Of a stretch of DNA of 5,174 nucleotides, positions 1 to 5,174 are shown piece after piece. How positions within the stretch are numbered: the first letter of the stretch is position 1; each line of letters opens with the position of its first letter. This DNA is from Acidobacteriota bacterium. GTDB lineage: Bacteria; Acidobacteriota; Terriglobia; Acidiferrales; UBA7541. The translations under genes were made by a program, and so were the position numbers. The DNA lies in assembly GCA_003224135.1 (NCBI GenBank), contig QHYO01000543.1, forward strand, positions 1 through 5,174, in the 5' to 3' direction. The notes under the pieces were generated by a model. The model had not been told where the DNA came from. It was given only the letters and a program-made list of their open reading frames with translations, and ran no database searches.

Positions 1-1157
1 GCGAAATTGTTCGACAGCAAAACCGCGCTGGCGTCGCGCGTACTTCCAGAAAAGCTCCACAACAAATTCTGCGAGCTGATGTGCCGATAGTAGATTTGGC
101 CGCTTACTTCCGTAGTGTCCGCGTCCTGCCGCTGGCCTGCCGTTTGCTGAATGCGCTCATTCGGCAAGGTGTGGCGCGCTTCGCTTCGAGAAATCGTGAA
201 CCGCAAGCGGTCACGTTCTGAAAAATCCCGCTCATACGCAACGGAAAAGCCGTTTCCATTTCCCGCATTCGTGAAATTATCCAGAACCGGAGGATCGAGA
301 TACCGCCCGCTATGAAATCCCTGACCGCTCGCTTCAAAGTGATTCTTGCCGCTGGAATATCCAATTTCGCCCGCGCCGCTGACCGAATCGAAGCTGCCGC
401 CTCCCGTTTCAAAGCGTCCGTGTAATCCCACTGGCGGATTTTTTTCGGTCATCAACTCGATTACTCCGCCAAGCTTGCGCCCGTACTCCGCTGCATATCC
501 GGCGGTCATCACGCGCATTGATTCCACGTCGCCGGCATCGAGCGGCGGTGCAAAAGCCGGCGAACGGTTTTGCGTCAGCGGCATTCCGTCCAGCACATAC
601 TGCACTTGATATTCGGAGCCGCGCGGATGCAGGGCTCCATTTGCTTCATAAAGCCAGCCGGGCTGATCGTTCACCGCGTCAGAAAGATCGCGCCCCTGTT
701 GCGCGGCTTCGTGTTCGCGCAGTGTCTCCCCGCTTAACGAATAGATCGTTCCGGTTTCCGACGGATCAAGGAGCGTCGCTGCATCGGTGACCTCAACTTT
801 CGTGTTTACAGGCGCCATCCCGAGCACCACGGCAATACGTACCGGCACTTCGCTGCGTACTTCGAGCAAACCTGTCCATGCGGCGAACCCCTCCGCGCTC
901 ACGGTCAAACGGTAGACGCCAAACGCCAGCTCCTGCGCGAGATACTTTCCGTCCGCGCCGATCGCAAATTCTTTTTTCACCTGGTTTGATTCGCTGACGA
1001 TTTCTCCGGTGGCTGCAGTGCTGCGGCCCTGAGGATCTTTCACCTCGATTTGCAACTCGCCGCGTTCGCGCTGCGCCCGCGCCGGGCTTACTAAGGCCAT
1101 CAGCGCGCTTGCGGAAAGCATTGCGACAAGGCACTGCCGCCAGGTCAGACAGAACAT
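1..1157 (-). CDS. TonB-dependent outer-membrane receptor, N-terminal part (runs off the window)
   Basis: My reverse-strand translation is open from ATG 1157-1155 to the window edge, 385 codons with no stop. Residues 1-28 form a signal peptide (Arg7, a hydrophobic stretch, cleavage after ARA before Gln29). Residues about 33-113 are a small beta-rich domain of the carboxypeptidase-regulatory-like type (LQIEVKDPQGR, GADGKYLAQELAFGVYRLTV). The plug follows: GRDLSDAVNDQPG at about 155-167, RGSEYQVQYVLDGMPL at 179-194, then VESMRVMTAGYAAEYGR and GGVIELMT up to about 237. The rest starts the beta-barrel. Such receptors import large substrates (glycans, siderophores, vitamins) across the outer membrane using TonB-ExbBD energy; the substrate cannot be read here. 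Full members of this type usually exceed 900 residues, so most of the barrel is missing. The frame stays open upstream to TGA 1310-1308, and GTG 1202-1200 is an alternative start, but ATG 1157 places the signal peptide correctly. The ribosome-binding site is weak. The gene diverges from the KAS III gene. Confidence 0.93.
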   Translation of the reverse strand, partial: MFCLTWRQCLVAMLSASALMALVSPARAQRERGELQIEVKDPQGRSTAATGEIVSESNQVKKEFAIGADGKYLAQELAFGVYRLTVSAEGFAAWTGLLEVRSEVPVRIAVVLGMAPVNTKVEVTDAATLLDPSETGTIYSLSGETLREHEAAQQGRDLSDAVNDQPGWLYEANGALHPRGSEYQVQYVLDGMPLTQNRSPAFAPPLDAGDVESMRVMTAGYAAEYGRKLGGVIELMTEKNPPVGLHGRFETGGGSFDSVSGAGEIGYSSGKNHFEASGQGFHSGRYLDPPVLDNFTNAGNGNGFSVAYERDFSERDRLRFTISRSEARHTLPNERIQQTAGQRQDADTTEVSGQIYYRHISSQNLLWSFSGSTRDASAVLLSNNF

Positions 1158-1383
1158 TTCGGGATTCTCACGCCGTTTTCCATGGACTCCCCAAACTACC
1201 ACACGCTCGCTGTCCTTCAGGGTCCGGAATATCTGCTGTTTCGAAAACGCCGCGTTAGGAAAGAAAAGTTTACAGAATTTGAGGGACGCGCTCTTGCTGC
1301 AGTTCCTTCAATCGCTCACAATGCCAAGGCCCGACAACTCCTGGGCCAACAATTCTGAGGCCTAAAAAGGGCGCAAACTTTTC
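1158..1383. other. Divergent intergenic region between receptor and KAS III genes
   Basis: These 226 bases should carry the promoters for both divergent genes. I looked for -35/-10 pairs on both strands and found none with acceptable spacing. A TTTACA at 1269-1274 has no matching -10 downstream, and a GGAACT on the minus strand is only 13 bases from a CGTC. An A/G-rich run ending in AAGGG at 1367-1371 lies 12 bases before ATG 1384 and could be a loosely spaced ribosome-binding site for the original KAS III start. No terminator or long inverted repeat was seen. Confidence 0.5.
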
Positions 1384-1479
1384 ATGTCCACCCGGCCCAG
1401 CTCTGCTCTGTTGCGATTCTCCGGCGTGGCGTTCGGCTAGAGAACCATTCCATCTGAAGAGGTTGACGCGGCCTTTGGC
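1384..1479 (+). pseudogene. Lost N-terminus of the KAS III gene, cut by an amber codon
   Basis: This stretch is in frame with the downstream KAS III gene. ATG 1384 opens 18 codons ending in LLRFSGVAFG, then TAG at 1438-1440, then RTIPSEEVDAAFG leading directly into Met 1480. Skipping the TAG, the sequence fits the N-terminus of FabH-type enzymes: a first beta strand, a loop, an 'S/N-x-E-x-(D/E)' helix start, then the R-x-G-I segment. This makes 1384 the likely ancestral start. It would give about 330 residues, the normal family length (E. coli FabH has 317). One base change from GAG, AAG, CAG or TGG would create the stop. No frameshift is needed. It could be a true nonsense mutation, a sequencing or assembly error, or, less likely, a site of amber readthrough. 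Confidence 0.7.
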
Positions 1480-2376
1480 ATGCCAACCGGGAAGCTGCGC
1501 CATCGTGCAGGAATCATTTCGCTGGCACACGCGGACGCCAACGAATCGGAAGTAACGTTGGCCGCGAAAGCCGCGAGAGAAGTCCTGGAGAACTCGGGTG
1601 TTTCGTCTAGCGCGATCGACTGGATCATCGCTGCCAGCGAAACACATCACGCCTTTCCATCGTTCGCGGCACAGATGCATCTCGCGATCGGCGCGCGCGG
1701 GAAGTGCGGGGCGCTTGACGTCGGTGGTGCGTGTCTTGGGTTACTACACGCACTTGCCGTTGCGAAGTCATTTGTGGAGTCCGGGCAATCCCGGGCGGTG
1801 CTTGTCGTTACGGCGGATGTTCATTCTCGCGCGCTCATACCAGGGCGTGTGGTGGGTGAATTTGGCGGACTTTTTGGCGATGGCGCATCCGCTTTTCTAG
1901 TGCAGTGCCAACCGCCTCGCCCGGCCGAAGACAGTTTTTCGTTGCGGGAATTCTTTTTTGGGTGTGCTTCGCAACTTCAGGCTGCGATTCAGGTTTCAGC
2001 AGAGCCAGGCGATCGATTAAAGGTGGTTTTCGATGGCGACGCTCTTTCCCGGGCGGCTACGGCGCGTCTGGATCAATGTATTTCGGAACTCGAACGAGTC
2101 AGCGGCATCCCACGCACGGAGGTAGCAGCGTTCGCGACGCATCAGCCTAACCCACGACTTGTCGCGTTGCTTGCGAAAAAATCTAGAGTGTCGCTTGAAC
2201 GGTTTCCTCCGGTCGCGGCGATTCGCGGCAATCTTGGTTCAACCACATGCGCAGCCGCGCTTCACAGCGCGCTTGAGGCATTTCGTATAGGTACAACGCC
2301 ATCACGAGCCCCGATTTTTCTGGCTTCGCTTGGCCCGGGCCTTCTTTACGGAGGCGGATGGCTTGCTCCTGAATGA
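1480..2376 (+). CDS. 3-oxoacyl-[ACP] synthase III (KAS III/FabH-type) family protein, N-terminally shortened
   Basis: This 298-residue frame encodes a thiolase-fold condensing enzyme of the FabH type. Such enzymes join an acyl primer to malonyl-ACP in the cytoplasm to start fatty-acid or related acyl chains. The triad is visible: Cys85 in DVGGACLG, His221 in THQPNPR and Asn251 in GNLGSTT. Spacings are 136 and 30 residues, against 132 and 30 in E. coli FabH. FGDGAS (132-137) and the C-terminal GPGLLYGGGWL also fit. The RAGI segment (9-12) matches RTGI of FabH, but the CoA-stacking Trp32 of E. coli appears to be Lys5, and GNLGSTT replaces GNTSAAS, so a specialised KAS III is as likely as housekeeping FabH. 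No fab or acpP gene adjoins it. ATG 1480 is the only standard start after the in-frame TAG 1438-1440. Its best ribosome-binding site, GAAGAGG (1456-1462), lies 17 bases away, which is too far. The shortened product would lack the first beta strand, so it may be inactive. Confidence 0.85.
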   Translation: MPTGKLRHRAGIISLAHADANESEVTLAAKAAREVLENSGVSSSAIDWIIAASETHHAFPSFAAQMHLAIGARGKCGALDVGGACLGLLHALAVAKSFVESGQSRAVLVVTADVHSRALIPGRVVGEFGGLFGDGASAFLVQCQPPRPAEDSFSLREFFFGCASQLQAAIQVSAEPGDRLKVVFDGDALSRAATARLDQCISELERVSGIPRTEVAAFATHQPNPRLVALLAKKSRVSLERFPPVAAIRGNLGSTTCAAALHSALEAFRIGTTPSRAPIFLASLGPGLLYGGGWLAPE

Positions 2377-2592
2377 TTCTTCCAAACGCGCTGCTCCAGC
2401 GAAAAATGATATTTCCCGCGCCTACGTGACCCATGGCTTCGACGCAGTTTCCAATTTGATTGTGTAATGTCACGCGGAGAATTCTCTGTTAGGCATCCTC
2501 CCTAGGGCACTGGTTCCAATTCGAAACCGCCTCTGATCATTCTCGACTCTTTACTTCGTTGCGGGTTTGCGTCATTACTTCTTCTGCTGCCG
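2377..2592. other. Intergenic region upstream of the sigma factor, with short palindromes
   Basis: No coding frame here is convincing. It contains a perfect 10-base palindrome GAGAATTCTC (2477-2486), CCCTAGGG (2500-2507), an imperfect 17-base inverted repeat starting GGTT and ending AACC (2512-2528), and TGATCA (2534-2539). GAAACC (2523-2528) followed after 16 bases by GACTCT (2545-2550), preceded by C, faintly resembles an ECF-type promoter with AAC-containing -35 and CGTC-type -10, but both boxes have mismatches. I cannot assign a promoter or terminator with confidence. Confidence 0.4.
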
Positions 2593-3264
2593 ATGAACTC
2601 TTTCCCCATCCGCGGCGTCTTGCCTATGTACAAGGAGAGCCGAGCCATTACCGCTCGCCTGAACCAGACCGTGCAGGAGTGGGTCCTGACGCATCCCGGA
2701 GGAGAGCCCGAGGCTGCCGCCGCGCGCAGACGAGCGCGCACAGAAGCGGCGGGCGCCGCACATCGCGAATGGGAATCGTTGCTTGCGGAAAACGCTCCTT
2801 TGGCGTTTCGCGTTGCGCGCGGGGTCTTGCGCAATGATGCCGATGCGGAAGATATCGCTCAGGAGGCCTTGCTTCGCGCATACCGGCGGTTTGAACGATT
2901 GCGCGAACGGACGCGTTTTCGTGCATGGCTTGTTCGCATCAGTTTTCGGCTCGCGCTCGATCGTTTGCGCTCCACAAAACGCAGGCAGCAACGGGAGGCG
3001 CAATGGGTCTTTGAAAATTCGCGCAACTCGCGACACAGCGGCGAGACTTCGGAGTTTCAGCGGCAGTTTGATCGCGCGCTTGATGAATTGCCGGAAAAGC
3101 AGCGGCTTGTGTTGCTGCTCGCAGCGATGGAAGGCTATTCGCTTGAGGAAGTTTCCGTGCTCCTGGCGGTACCGGTGGGCACGGTGAAGTCACGGCTCTT
3201 TTTTGCAAGAAAAACTCTCGCGGAGAAACTGAGATGTTTTGTGAGTCCTATCGAAAGGTGCTGA
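2593..3264 (+). CDS. ECF-type (sigma-70 family, RpoE-like) RNA polymerase sigma factor
   Basis: The product (223 residues from ATG 2593) directs RNA polymerase to a specific promoter set. Region 2 spans about residues 60-131: DAEDIAQEALLRAYRRF (84-100) and FRAWLVRISFRLALDRLR (109-126) are the hallmark core-binding and -10-recognition helices. Region 4 spans about 159-213: LDELPEKQRLVLLL, then the helix-turn-helix YSLEEVSVLLAVPVGTVKSRL, which reads the -35 element. There is no C-terminal extension. Residues 1-59 are an unusual Ala/Arg/Glu-rich extension; ECF factors usually begin about 10 residues before region 2, so the start is uncertain. ATG 2593 and ATG 2626 both lack a ribosome-binding site. 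The only good one (AAGGAGAG, 2632-2639) precedes an in-frame ATT at 2647. The 3' end overlaps the anti-sigma gene by 31 bases, the usual pairing in which the neighbour holds this factor inactive until a signal. Confidence 0.93.
   Translation: MNSFPIRGVLPMYKESRAITARLNQTVQEWVLTHPGGEPEAAAARRRARTEAAGAAHREWESLLAENAPLAFRVARGVLRNDADAEDIAQEALLRAYRRFERLRERTRFRAWLVRISFRLALDRLRSTKRRQQREAQWVFENSRNSRHSGETSEFQRQFDRALDELPEKQRLVLLLAAMEGYSLEEVSVLLAVPVGTVKSRLFFARKTLAEKLRCFVSPIERC
2632..2649 (+). promoter_or_regulatory. Strong Shine-Dalgarno facing an in-frame ATT in the sigma gene
   Basis: AAGGAGAG at 2632-2639 is followed after 7 bases by ATT at 2647-2649, codon 19 of the longest sigma frame. This is ideal geometry for translation start, but ATT is a very rare start codon (known mainly from infC). 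The same bases also simply encode Lys-Glu-Ser inside the longer frame, so chance is a real alternative. An ATT start would give a 205-residue sigma factor. Confidence 0.25.
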
Positions 3265-3932
3265 TGGAAGCCGCCGGCTCTGGCGAAGCGTTGCCGCGCG
3301 AGCTGGAAGAGCATGTGGCCGGATGCGAACACTGCCACGCGGCATTTGCGGACGAGCAGGCGTTGTTCCGCTCAATTGACGGTGCGTTACAGGCCGCCGC
3401 TAATGCTGAGATTCCTGGCTCCCTCTTGCCGCGTGTGCGCATGCAAGTCGCGTCGGACTCAACAAAAGCAAATAGGCGTGTCCCGGTTTTAGCATTCGTG
3501 ACGGGAGGCCTGGTTATCGGAGCGATCGTGCTTTCGTCGTCGTCCCTTCGGCACTCGGCGGTTTCTCGCTCGACAGGGAAGGAGCCTGCTGCTCGTTCCA
3601 TCCAATCCGCCGTAAGCCGCGAACCGACCGGATTATCCATCCAGACTTCGTTGATCCAGGTTTCACCTTCGTCTGAGCGGCTCGTATCACGGCGAGAGCG
3701 CTTGGTTGTCGATCGAGTGGCACAGCGTTCCGAACCGGAAGTACTTGTGTCGTCCGAAGAAGCAGCGGGGCTACGGCGCTATGCCGATCTCCTGCGGGCG
3801 AAATCGCATGAGACTTCAAATCATACTGCCGCTATAAGTGACGCGCCGTTTGAAATCAAGCCGCTCGAGATAGCAGAGCTGGGCCTGCGACAGTTGACCA
3901 TACAACCTTTGGAAGGCAGTGAATCCGACTGA
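3234..3932 (+). CDS. Zinc-finger (zf-HC2/ZAS) transmembrane anti-sigma factor
   Basis: This 232-residue protein probably binds the upstream sigma factor at the inner membrane and blocks it. The N-terminus shows the anti-sigma zinc motif: His27-x3-Cys31-x2-Cys34 (HVAGCEHC) with Cys3 as likely fourth ligand, 24 residues before the His. A single membrane helix follows at about 83-100 (VPVLAFVTGGLVIGAIVL), preceded by basic residues (KANRR), so the zinc domain is cytoplasmic. Residues 101-232 would be periplasmic: a Ser/Arg-rich, probably disordered linker, a short helix (EEAAGLRRYADLLRAK), and a C-terminal tail repeating an I-x-P-L-E motif (IKPLEI and IQPLEG). ATG 3234 is chosen because it keeps Cys3 and has GGAG (3222-3225) 8 bases upstream. 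The internal ATG 3264 overlaps the sigma stop as TGATG and is a second candidate. The overlap implies coupled translation and near-equal amounts of both proteins. Confidence 0.88.
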   Translation: MFCESYRKVLMEAAGSGEALPRELEEHVAGCEHCHAAFADEQALFRSIDGALQAAANAEIPGSLLPRVRMQVASDSTKANRRVPVLAFVTGGLVIGAIVLSSSSLRHSAVSRSTGKEPAARSIQSAVSREPTGLSIQTSLIQVSPSSERLVSRRERLVVDRVAQRSEPEVLVSSEEAAGLRRYADLLRAKSHETSNHTAAISDAPFEIKPLEIAELGLRQLTIQPLEGSESD

Positions 3933-3943
3933 GCTTTTGCTCA
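3930..3943 (+). other. Small perfect hairpin over the anti-sigma stop codon
   Basis: TGAGC-TTTT-GCTCA forms a 5-base-pair stem with a 4-base loop and begins with the TGA stop of the anti-sigma gene. It is followed by AATAAAG rather than a run of T, so it is not a typical intrinsic terminator. It could lightly protect or separate messages in the 41-base gap before the next gene, or be chance. Confidence 0.25.
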
Positions 3944-3973
3944 ATAAAGTCCACGAAGGGAAGGAAGCTTCTG

Positions 3974-4519
3974 ATGAAAAAGAATGCCGTAATGTTTCTT
4001 GCGTTCCTGGTCATCCTGGCTGTGGCTGCGGCAGCGCAGGATAACTCGAAGAGTACCGGTGGGCAAAAGCCTGACGATCATACTCCTGCGGTGACGCCTC
4101 TTCGGGTTCAGGTGGTCTTCACCGAATACGACGGCGAAAAGAAAGTTTCAAATTTGCCGTACTTGTTCAGCGTGAACGCTGACGAGCGGCGGGCGCGCCC
4201 GAGTTCTCAACTGCGTAGTGGAGCTCGCATCCCGATCACTACCGGCAAGGATCAATTCACATACATTGACATCGGGACGAACATCGACTGTTCGGCAGCC
4301 CTTCAGGAGGACGGACGTTACAAGTTGCAGATGGCCTTGGAGCGGAGCTCGATCTCGCCTGAGGCTGCTTCAGGAAATACTAACCCTGTTGTGCGCACAT
4401 TCAGGATTGACATGAACCCGGTGTTGAAAGATGGCCAGTCGGTGGAAAGTATTGTGTCGACCGATCCATTAAACGGGCACGTGTATCACGTCACTGTGAC
4501 GCTCAACCTCGCCAAATAG
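3974..4519 (+). CDS. Secreted protein of unknown function with secretin-like sequence motifs
   Basis: I do not recognise a named family. The 181-residue product has a clear signal peptide: MKKN, a hydrophobic core (residues 5-21), and cleavage after AAA before Gln22. The mature part starts with a polar linker (23-41), then an apparently beta-rich domain with one cysteine (Cys106, in GTNIDCSA), so no internal disulfide. It lacks a lipobox and a second membrane helix, so it should be soluble in the periplasm or outside. The order L-R-S-G-x-R-I-P-I-T-T-G, then Y-I-D-I-G-T-N-I, E-D-G-R-Y-K-L-Q-M, E-R-S-S, and finally LKDGQSVESI resembles the core strands of the secretin domain of GspD/PilQ proteins, but it is much too short to build a pore. 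AAGGA (3961-3965) sits 8 bases before ATG 3974, the best ribosome-binding site in the window. The gene lies 41 bases after the anti-sigma gene and is probably co-transcribed with it. It ends with TAG, 13 bases from the convergent neighbour. Confidence 0.8.
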   Translation: MKKNAVMFLAFLVILAVAAAAQDNSKSTGGQKPDDHTPAVTPLRVQVVFTEYDGEKKVSNLPYLFSVNADERRARPSSQLRSGARIPITTGKDQFTYIDIGTNIDCSAALQEDGRYKLQMALERSSISPEAASGNTNPVVRTFRIDMNPVLKDGQSVESIVSTDPLNGHVYHVTVTLNLAK

Positions 4520-4532
4520 CGCGAAGAAATTG

Positions 4533-5174
4533 TCAGGCGGCTTTGCCAAGAATTCTGCTGAATGTCGCTCCCAGATTGGGGCTTGAGAATCGATAGCCGA
4601 CTTTCAGAAGCGAGTTCGGTACTACGCGCTGGCTTGCGAGGAGCAGTGCGTCCGCCATTTCTCCCATCGTCAATCGCAGCCCGAAGGCGGGAGCAGGGAA
4701 GAACGCTGGGCGATGCATCGCGCGCGCTAATTGTTTCGCGAACTCCGCATTCGTGACCGGTTCGGGCGCCGCGACGTTCACTGCCCCGCGCAATTCGCGA
4801 TTGTTTATGGCGAAGCGAACGATCTCAACGACGTCTTCGAGAGCGACCCACGACATCCATTGCTTGCCGCTGCCGACTCTGCCGCCAACACCGAGCTTGA
4901 ACGGAAGCATCATCTTCGGCAACGCGCCACCGTTTTTTGCCAAAATAATTCCAAAGCGCGTTATCACAACCCGCGTACGAAATTCTTCAGCGCGCAACGC
5001 TTCGGCCTCCCAATTTTTCGAAATGCCCGCCAAAAAATCATTTCCCGGCGCGCTCTCCTCGGTTAGGACTTCGTCTCCGCGGTTTCCGTAAAATCCAATC
5101 GCCGAGGCGCTTACCATCACATCCGGCTTCGCGTTCATTTTCCCGAGGGCGGTCACGAGCGCGCGCGTCGCCTC
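4533..5174 (-). CDS. TIGR01777/YfcH-type NAD(P)-dependent epimerase-like SDR protein, C-terminal part
   Basis: The frame enters from the window's right edge and ends at TGA 4535-4533, giving 213 residues. It matches the SDR39U1/YfcH family, extended short-chain dehydrogenase/reductase-like proteins whose substrate is not known. Signatures in order: VSASAIGFYGNRGDEVLTEE (residues 21-40 of the fragment), the NWEAEA segment, TRFGIILAKNGG, LPFKLGVGGRVGSGKQWMSW, then LRGAVNVAAPEPVTN. The family's C-terminal DUF1731-like tail follows (RPAFFPAPAFGLRLTMGEMA, ending SQRVVPNSLLKVGYRF). Family members are about 300 residues, so some 85-90 N-terminal residues with the GxxGxxG nucleotide-binding loop lie outside. 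A GTG at 5156-5154 is internal, because the homologous sequence continues upstream of it. The neighbouring plus-strand genes point toward it, so it is a separate transcription unit. No terminator hairpin was found in the 13-base gap. Confidence 0.92.
   Translation of the reverse strand, partial: EATRALVTALGKMNAKPDVMVSASAIGFYGNRGDEVLTEESAPGNDFLAGISKNWEAEALRAEEFRTRVVITRFGIILAKNGGALPKMMLPFKLGVGGRVGSGKQWMSWVALEDVVEIVRFAINNRELRGAVNVAAPEPVTNAEFAKQLARAMHRPAFFPAPAFGLRLTMGEMADALLLASQRVVPNSLLKVGYRFSSPNLGATFSRILGKAA

Noticed and set aside
793..1134. A 113-codon reverse-strand frame over the receptor N-terminus
   Set aside because: It is out of frame with the receptor, which has a signal peptide, a recognisable domain and a plug. 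The shadow frame is Arg-rich with no motif.
1269..1310. Possible promoter boxes (TTTACA on plus; GGAACT to CGTC on minus)
   Set aside because: The plus box has no -10 at a suitable distance, and the minus pair is only 13 bases apart, too short for ECF or sigma-70 spacing.
1270..1680. A 136-codon reverse-strand frame across the KAS III start region
   Set aside because: It overlaps the conserved KAS III coding sequence and its N-terminal remnant, and shows no recognisable domain or signal peptide.
2575..3036. A 153-codon reverse-strand frame opposite the sigma gene
   Set aside because: The plus-strand frame carries clear sigma regions 2 and 4. The reverse frame is an antisense shadow without family motifs.
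4505..4560. Possible bidirectional terminator between the convergent genes
   Set aside because: Only 3-base stems (GGC...GCC) are present and there is no T-run on either strand.
5154..5156. GTG as the start of the SDR gene
   Set aside because: The open frame and family-like sequence (EATRALVTALGKM) continue upstream to the window edge, and the N-terminal nucleotide-binding half is not in the window, so the gene is cut by the edge.

Overview
The window looks like chromosomal DNA of an Acidobacteriota-like Gram-negative bacterium. This is inferred from gene content and moderately high GC, not from a marker gene. The clues are a TonB-dependent outer-membrane receptor with an N-terminal carboxypeptidase-regulatory-like domain, an ECF sigma factor with a zinc-binding anti-sigma factor, and a small secreted protein behind them. 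The two outer genes run off the window edges. I see no tRNA, rRNA, CRISPR array, insertion sequence or long repeat.

Layout: (1) Positions 1-1157, minus strand, hold the first 385 codons of a TonB-dependent receptor: signal peptide, regulatory-like domain, plug, start of the barrel. (2) A 226-base divergent intergenic region follows. (3) On the plus strand lies a ketoacyl-ACP synthase III (FabH-type) gene. Its intact reading frame from ATG 1480 gives 298 residues with a complete Cys-His-Asn triad. However, FabH-like sequence continues upstream in the same frame to ATG 1384 and is broken by one amber codon (TAG 1438-1440). Read through that codon, the protein would be about 330 residues, the usual family length. 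(4) A 216-base gap with several short palindromes precedes a three-gene plus-strand unit: ECF sigma factor (2593-3264), overlapping anti-sigma factor (3234-3932) and a secreted protein (3974-4519) with secretin-like motifs. (5) Convergent to these, 13 bases away, lies the C-terminal part of a TIGR01777/YfcH-type SDR protein (4533-5174, minus strand).

How they may work together: sigma and anti-sigma overlap by 31 bases and are probably translationally coupled, forming a membrane-controlled transcription switch. The exported third protein follows 41 bases later behind a strong ribosome-binding site. It may be part of the sensed envelope process or an output of the switch; the sequence does not decide which. 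The receptor, the KAS III gene and the SDR gene have no visible functional link to this unit.

The strongest unusual signal is the single amber codon in the KAS III gene. The second is the family identity of the secreted protein. I find no clearly new multi-gene system beyond the sigma/anti-sigma/secreted-protein unit.
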